Shown piece after piece: positions 60,816 to 64,000 of a stretch of 64,000 nt of DNA. Origin of the DNA: Methanovulcanius yangii (GTDB lineage Archaea > Halobacteriota > Methanomicrobia > Methanomicrobiales > Methanomicrobiaceae); the NCBI RefSeq assembly GCF_018687785.1, contig NZ_LTBL01000001.1:1479780-1543779 (forward strand), read 5' to 3'. The notes beneath the pieces are model-generated. The model was not told the origin of the DNA, searched no databases, and saw only the letters and a program-made list of their open reading frames with translations. Position numbers and translations under genes: made by a program. Every line of letters begins with the position of its first letter. Position 1 is the first letter of the stretch.

Positions 60816-62132
60816 CTACTTACCAATGATATGCAGATTATTGAATCTTACTGACGGAAGCTCGATTCTCCCGACGGTACGGGTATCCTCGCCTGTTCCG
60901 GCAATATCGGCGAGCATCGCGAAGAGATTTCCGCCGAGCATCGCCGAGCGGATGGGGGTTGCATACTCCCCGTCCTCGACGAAGGCGGCGTTCGAGAGCT
61001 CCACCGAGAAGTCGCCCGTGATCGTATTTGCCGTGTGGGCCCCGATGAGGCCGTGGCAGACGACGGCACGACCCTCGTCCGCACCGCCCGCCGGCCCCTC
61101 GACCGTCAGGTTGTGGAACCCGATGCCCGGCGCCCCGCCCGCACCGCCGCGGACGGCACTCCCCGTCGTCACCGCCCCGTAGCGGTAGGCGGTCTTCAGG
61201 TCATAGGCAAAGGCCGCCACCGTCCCGTCGCGGACGAGCTCCAGCGGCCGGGTTGCGACGCCGTCGTCGTCCCACGGGGTGGCGTGATCGCCGTGGAGGG
61301 GGTCGTCCGTCACCTGCAGGGCGGCATCGAGGCAGGCCTCGCCGAGTCTGCCCGCAAAGTGGGAGCGGCCCGCATGGACATTCTTCCCCGAGAGGGCCGG
61401 GAAGAAGATCGCCGAGAGGAGGGAGGCAAGGGCCGTCGGGGCAAAGACCACGTCCGCCTCTCCCGAGGGCACATCGCCCGCCCCCGCCCAGAAGTCTGCA
61501 TAGAAGGCCGCCTTCTCCCCGACGAACTCCGGGTCGAGGTCAGCGAGGCGGGCCTTGCTGTCATACTCGTAGCCGGTGGAGGTGCCGTTGATCATCTCGA
61601 GCGAGACGCCGGCATGGCTTCCCCGGTGGGTGTAGAAGACGCCGTGGGAGTTTGCGATCGCCGCCGACCCGGTCGAAAGCGAGGCCGACCCGCCGATGAC
61701 GACGGCCTTTGCCCCCTCGGCCGCGGCGAGCGTCCGTTCGATGAGATCACCTGCGAGCGCGACGTCGGGGACGACTGCCGGGTCCCACGGCTCGTCGCAG
61801 GCCGAAAGGGGCGCCGGTGCGGGAAGTCCGCCCCAGTCCTGTTTGTCGGCGAGGCGGGCGCTGGCGACGGCGGCATCGAGGCAGGCCTCCCAGCGGCCGG
61901 GGGACGTCGTCGAGGAGGAGCCGATCCGGCCATCCGTGATCACCCGGATGCCGACGCCCCAGACCTCTGCGAGGGATGCCTCCCCCACGACCCGCTGTTT
62001 GAGCTCGAGGGAGAGCGAGCGTCCCGCCTCGAGGGAGACCTCCACCTCGTCGGCCATCTTCTCGCCCGCCCGGAGGATGTCATCGATGAGGGACTCGAAG
62101 GGGGCGATCTCCGGCGGGATGATTGGGCTCAT
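60816..62132 (-). CDS. tldE: TldE/PmbA-family metalloprotease subunit
   Basis: From ATG 62132 there are 438 residues with the PmbA/TldE fold: VEVSLEAGRSLSLELKQRVVGEASLAEVWGVGIRVITDGRIGSSSTT at the N-terminus and FHNLTVEGPAGGADE plus ITGDFSVELSNAAFVEDGE near the end. TldE pairs with TldD in a hetero-complex that cleaves peptides (as in microcin B17 and antitoxin processing). It lacks the HExxH site, which TldD carries. Its start overlaps the tldD stop as ATGA. Confidence 0.94.
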   Translation of the reverse strand: MSPIIPPEIAPFESLIDDILRAGEKMADEVEVSLEAGRSLSLELKQRVVGEASLAEVWGVGIRVITDGRIGSSSTTSPGRWEACLDAAVASARLADKQDWGGLPAPAPLSACDEPWDPAVVPDVALAGDLIERTLAAAEGAKAVVIGGSASLSTGSAAIANSHGVFYTHRGSHAGVSLEMINGTSTGYEYDSKARLADLDPEFVGEKAAFYADFWAGAGDVPSGEADVVFAPTALASLLSAIFFPALSGKNVHAGRSHFAGRLGEACLDAALQVTDDPLHGDHATPWDDDGVATRPLELVRDGTVAAFAYDLKTAYRYGAVTTGSAVRGGAGGAPGIGFHNLTVEGPAGGADEGRAVVCHGLIGAHTANTITGDFSVELSNAAFVEDGEYATPIRSAMLGGNLFAMLADIAGTGEDTRTVGRIELPSVRFNNLHIIGK

Positions 62133-63463
62133 GCCTGCCCACCCCCGATGACGGCGTCTTCGAGGAGGATGTGGGGCGACCCGTCGCTCACCGGCACGCT
62201 CTGGCCCGCCTTGCCGCAGTAGCCCTGGCTCATCGTCCGGTCGCCTGCGACCATCGTGATGGTGTGGAGCGTCGTGAGGATGTCGCCCGAGAGGGAGACG
62301 TCGCGGACCATCGCGGTCATCTCCCCGCCCTCGACGAGGTAGCCGTACTCCGCGTTGAACTGGAAGACGCCTCTCCCCGGGTCCACCTGCCCGCCGCGGG
62401 AGCCCTTCAAAAGGATACCGTCGCCGCACGCCTCCAGCAGCTCCTCCAGCGTCGCATCGCCGTTTTCGATGAAGGTGTTCGACATCCGGACGACCGGGGG
62501 CGAACCGCCCTGCGCACGGGCGTGGCCCGCGATGCCGCCGCCGACGGCCGCAAGCGTCTGCCGGTCGTGGAGGAAGTTTTCGAGGACGCCGTTTCGGATG
62601 ATGGGGGTCCGCTGAACGGCGGTGCCCTCGTCATCGACCGGCATGAACCCGAATTCGGGCATCGTGGGATCGTCGGTCACGTTGACGACGGGGCTTGCGA
62701 TGGCGACCCCGCGTTTGTCCTTGACGACCGAGGCGCCCTCCTTGACGAGGTCACCCTCGCTTGCGTGCCCGATCGCCTCGTGGGCGAAGACGCCGCCGAG
62801 TTCGGGGTCGAGGATGGCGGTCATCTTCCCACCCTTTGCCGGCCGGGCGTCGAGGAGCGAGAGGGCCCGTTCGGCGGCCTCGCGTCCCTTCGCCTCCTTG
62901 TGGCGGATGTTGAGGCCCGTGATGCCGTGTTCGCTCTCCCGGCCCATCTGCATCTGCCCGTCCCTGCCGGCGACGGCGAGGATGGAGTAGCCCGAGCGGA
63001 CGATCTCGTAGGCGTAGGATGCCCCTTCGGAGTTTTCGAACCGCACCGTGGCGGCGGTCTCGACGTAGCGGGTCCGCGTGTTGACGATGCCCGTAAGAGC
63101 GGCGGCCCGCTCGATGCCGAGGAGGATCTCGGTCTTCTCCTCCAAAGAGACGTTTCTCGGGTCCTCGGCGACGCCGGGAACCGGAAGGATGGAGGAGGTC
63201 ACGTCCGCAAGGGCGACGTCCTCGCCCGTCGCACGGGCGAGGGTGAGCGCCTCGTCCACTTTGCGGCGGATGCCGGCATCTCCCAGTGCGGAGAAGTTGT
63301 CGACGACCACCGTTCCCCAGCCCTTCTCGCCGAGGGCACGGATGACGGCGGTGTCGGAAAAAGCGGTTCCCGCGGACTCGATGACCCCGTTATCGATGTC
63401 GATATGGGTCCCGGAGCCTTCGAGGGCGCGGATATCGTAATATCGTGGTTCTGCAAACCCCAT
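62129..63463 (-). CDS. tldD: TldD-family zinc metalloprotease
   Basis: From ATG 63463 there are 444 residues. FAHEAIGHASEGD provides the HExxH zinc site, and ANTRYVETAATVRFENSEG, RVVRMSNTFIENGDATLEEL and GGQVDPGRGVFQFNAEYGYLVEGG are typical. It forms the active partner of TldE. A GTG four codons upstream overlaps the lonB end; AGGTG before the ATG favours 63463. It is encoded just behind the membrane-type Lon gene. Confidence 0.94.
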   Translation of the reverse strand: MGFAEPRYYDIRALEGSGTHIDIDNGVIESAGTAFSDTAVIRALGEKGWGTVVVDNFSALGDAGIRRKVDEALTLARATGEDVALADVTSSILPVPGVAEDPRNVSLEEKTEILLGIERAAALTGIVNTRTRYVETAATVRFENSEGASYAYEIVRSGYSILAVAGRDGQMQMGRESEHGITGLNIRHKEAKGREAAERALSLLDARPAKGGKMTAILDPELGGVFAHEAIGHASEGDLVKEGASVVKDKRGVAIASPVVNVTDDPTMPEFGFMPVDDEGTAVQRTPIIRNGVLENFLHDRQTLAAVGGGIAGHARAQGGSPPVVRMSNTFIENGDATLEELLEACGDGILLKGSRGGQVDPGRGVFQFNAEYGYLVEGGEMTAMVRDVSLSGDILTTLHTITMVAGDRTMSQGYCGKAGQSVPVSDGSPHILLEDAVIGGGQA

Positions 63464-63467
63464 GTAG

Positions 63468-64000
63468 TCAAGCACCTGTCGGTGCTATTTCGGCTGTATC
63501 CCCAAATAACTTGGGTCGCCGGCTGGAGAGGTCGCGGATTTTTGCAAGGAAGTCTTCCTTCTTTTCGGGCACGAGCGCGTGTTCGAGGACCTCCTCGATC
63601 TTCGTGACGGGGATGATCTCGATCATCTTCGCATACCGGTCCTCGATGACGACGTCGTCGAGGTTCGACTGCGGGATGATGACCTTTTTTATGCCCGCCT
63701 TTGCGGCGGCCTCGATCTTGTAGGTGACCCCCCCGATGGGGAGGACGTCACCCCGGACCGAGAGCGACCCGGTCATCGCGACGTCCTGCCGGACGGGGAT
63801 GTTTTCTATGGCGCTGATGACCGCGGTTGCGACCGTCACCGACGCGGAGTCGCCCTCGACGCCGCTGTAGGTCCCGATGAACTGGACGTGGACGTCCATG
63901 TTTTTGATGTCCTTGCCGGTGAACTTCTTGATAATTGCGCTCACGTTCTTGATCGATTCCTGTGCAATCTCCTTCAAGAGGCCGGTCGCGATCACGCTGC
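63468..64000 (-). CDS. lonB: Archaeal LonB protease, C-terminal part (cut by window edge)
   Basis: The last 177 residues of the proteolytic domain are present. The catalytic serine lies in [15 protein letters not shown] and the lysine in [21 protein letters not shown], the Ser-Lys dyad of Lon. The ATPase and membrane domains lie beyond the right edge. Archaeal LonB is a membrane-bound ATP-dependent quality-control protease. It is followed 5 bp later by tldD, so two protease systems share one operon. Confidence 0.94.
   Translation of the reverse strand, partial: SVIATGLLKEIAQESIKNVSAIIKKFTGKDIKNMDVHVQFIGTYSGVEGDSASVTVATAVISAIENIPVRQDVAMTGSLSVRGDVLPIGGVTYKIEAAAKAGIKKVIIPQSNLDDVVIEDRYAKMIEIIPVTKIEEVLEHALVPEKKEDFLAKIRDLSSRRPKLFGDTAEIAPTGA

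Noticed and set aside
62123-63607. A 494-residue plus-strand frame
   Set aside because: It is antisense to tldD and lonB, which carry clear active-site motifs.

Overview
The window is chromosomal DNA from a GC-rich methanogenic archaeon, most probably order Methanomicrobiales (a Methanofollis/Methanoculleus-like organism; the genus is an inference). The evidence is archaeal information-processing genes (SRP19, Gar1, TFB, RIO2, a LonB-type protease), an A1A0 ATP synthase operon in archaeal order, cupin-type glucose-6-phosphate isomerase, AqpM, the DUF2180/DUF2193 pair, UPF0210/UPF0237, COG1361-type surface protein and archaellin-related proteins. There is one tRNA, tRNA-Ala(CGC). I see no rRNA, CRISPR array, insertion sequence or prophage.

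Layout. 1-2.8 kb: start of hypB, divergent SRP19-PHP phosphoesterase, gar1-tfb and the tRNA. 3-9 kb (minus strand): MFS exporter, small membrane protein, and an overlapping thiL-DUF460-rio2 block. 9-12.5 kb (plus): a PP-loop tRNA thiolase-like gene, a two-RCK potassium channel and nadE, joined by ATGA overlaps. 12.5-20.2 kb: pgi, a COG1361 surface protein divergent from a TrmB-type regulator, a flavin oxidoreductase, and AqpM-DUF2180-DUF2193. 21-30 kb: a giant TPR gene with a frameshift, a response-regulator/PAS protein, two DUF4013 paralogues, pgk and an RGG/zinc-ribbon protein. 30-39 kb: membrane, redox and surface proteins (UPF0114, NapH-like Fe-S protein, a duplicated PEGA-like protein, an Isf-type flavoprotein, an 808-residue repeat/PEGA/PKD protein).

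39-47 kb: MBL hydrolase, the ACT/UPF0210 pair, a UbiA prenyltransferase, an AlkD-like glycosylase, a RelE-type toxin-antitoxin pair, and two flavodoxin paralogues enclosing a TPR protein and a nucleotidyltransferase-HTH gene whose start is overlapped by four 20-bp tandem repeats. 47.2-49.7 kb is an AT-rich accessory patch with a Clp-fold serine protease, a 55-residue partner, a decayed duplicate of the 3' end of atpD, and an archaellin-domain lipoprotein lying between the duplicate and the real atpD. 49.7-58 kb is the complete ATP synthase operon H-I-K-E-C-F-A-B-D, read on the minus strand. 58.3-64 kb: a three-gene cluster (archaellin-type N-terminus mini-protein, 50-residue zinc ribbon, conserved hypothetical), an aminotransferase, then lonB-tldD-tldE-bofA-like on the minus strand.

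The best candidates for something undescribed are the atpD-3' duplication bracketing an archaellin-domain lipoprotein, the mini-archaellin/zinc-ribbon cluster, the protease plus small partner, the DUF2193-DUF2180-AqpM locus with its inverted repeat, and the tandem-repeat operator of the nucleotidyltransferase gene. None is proven to be a new system from sequence alone.
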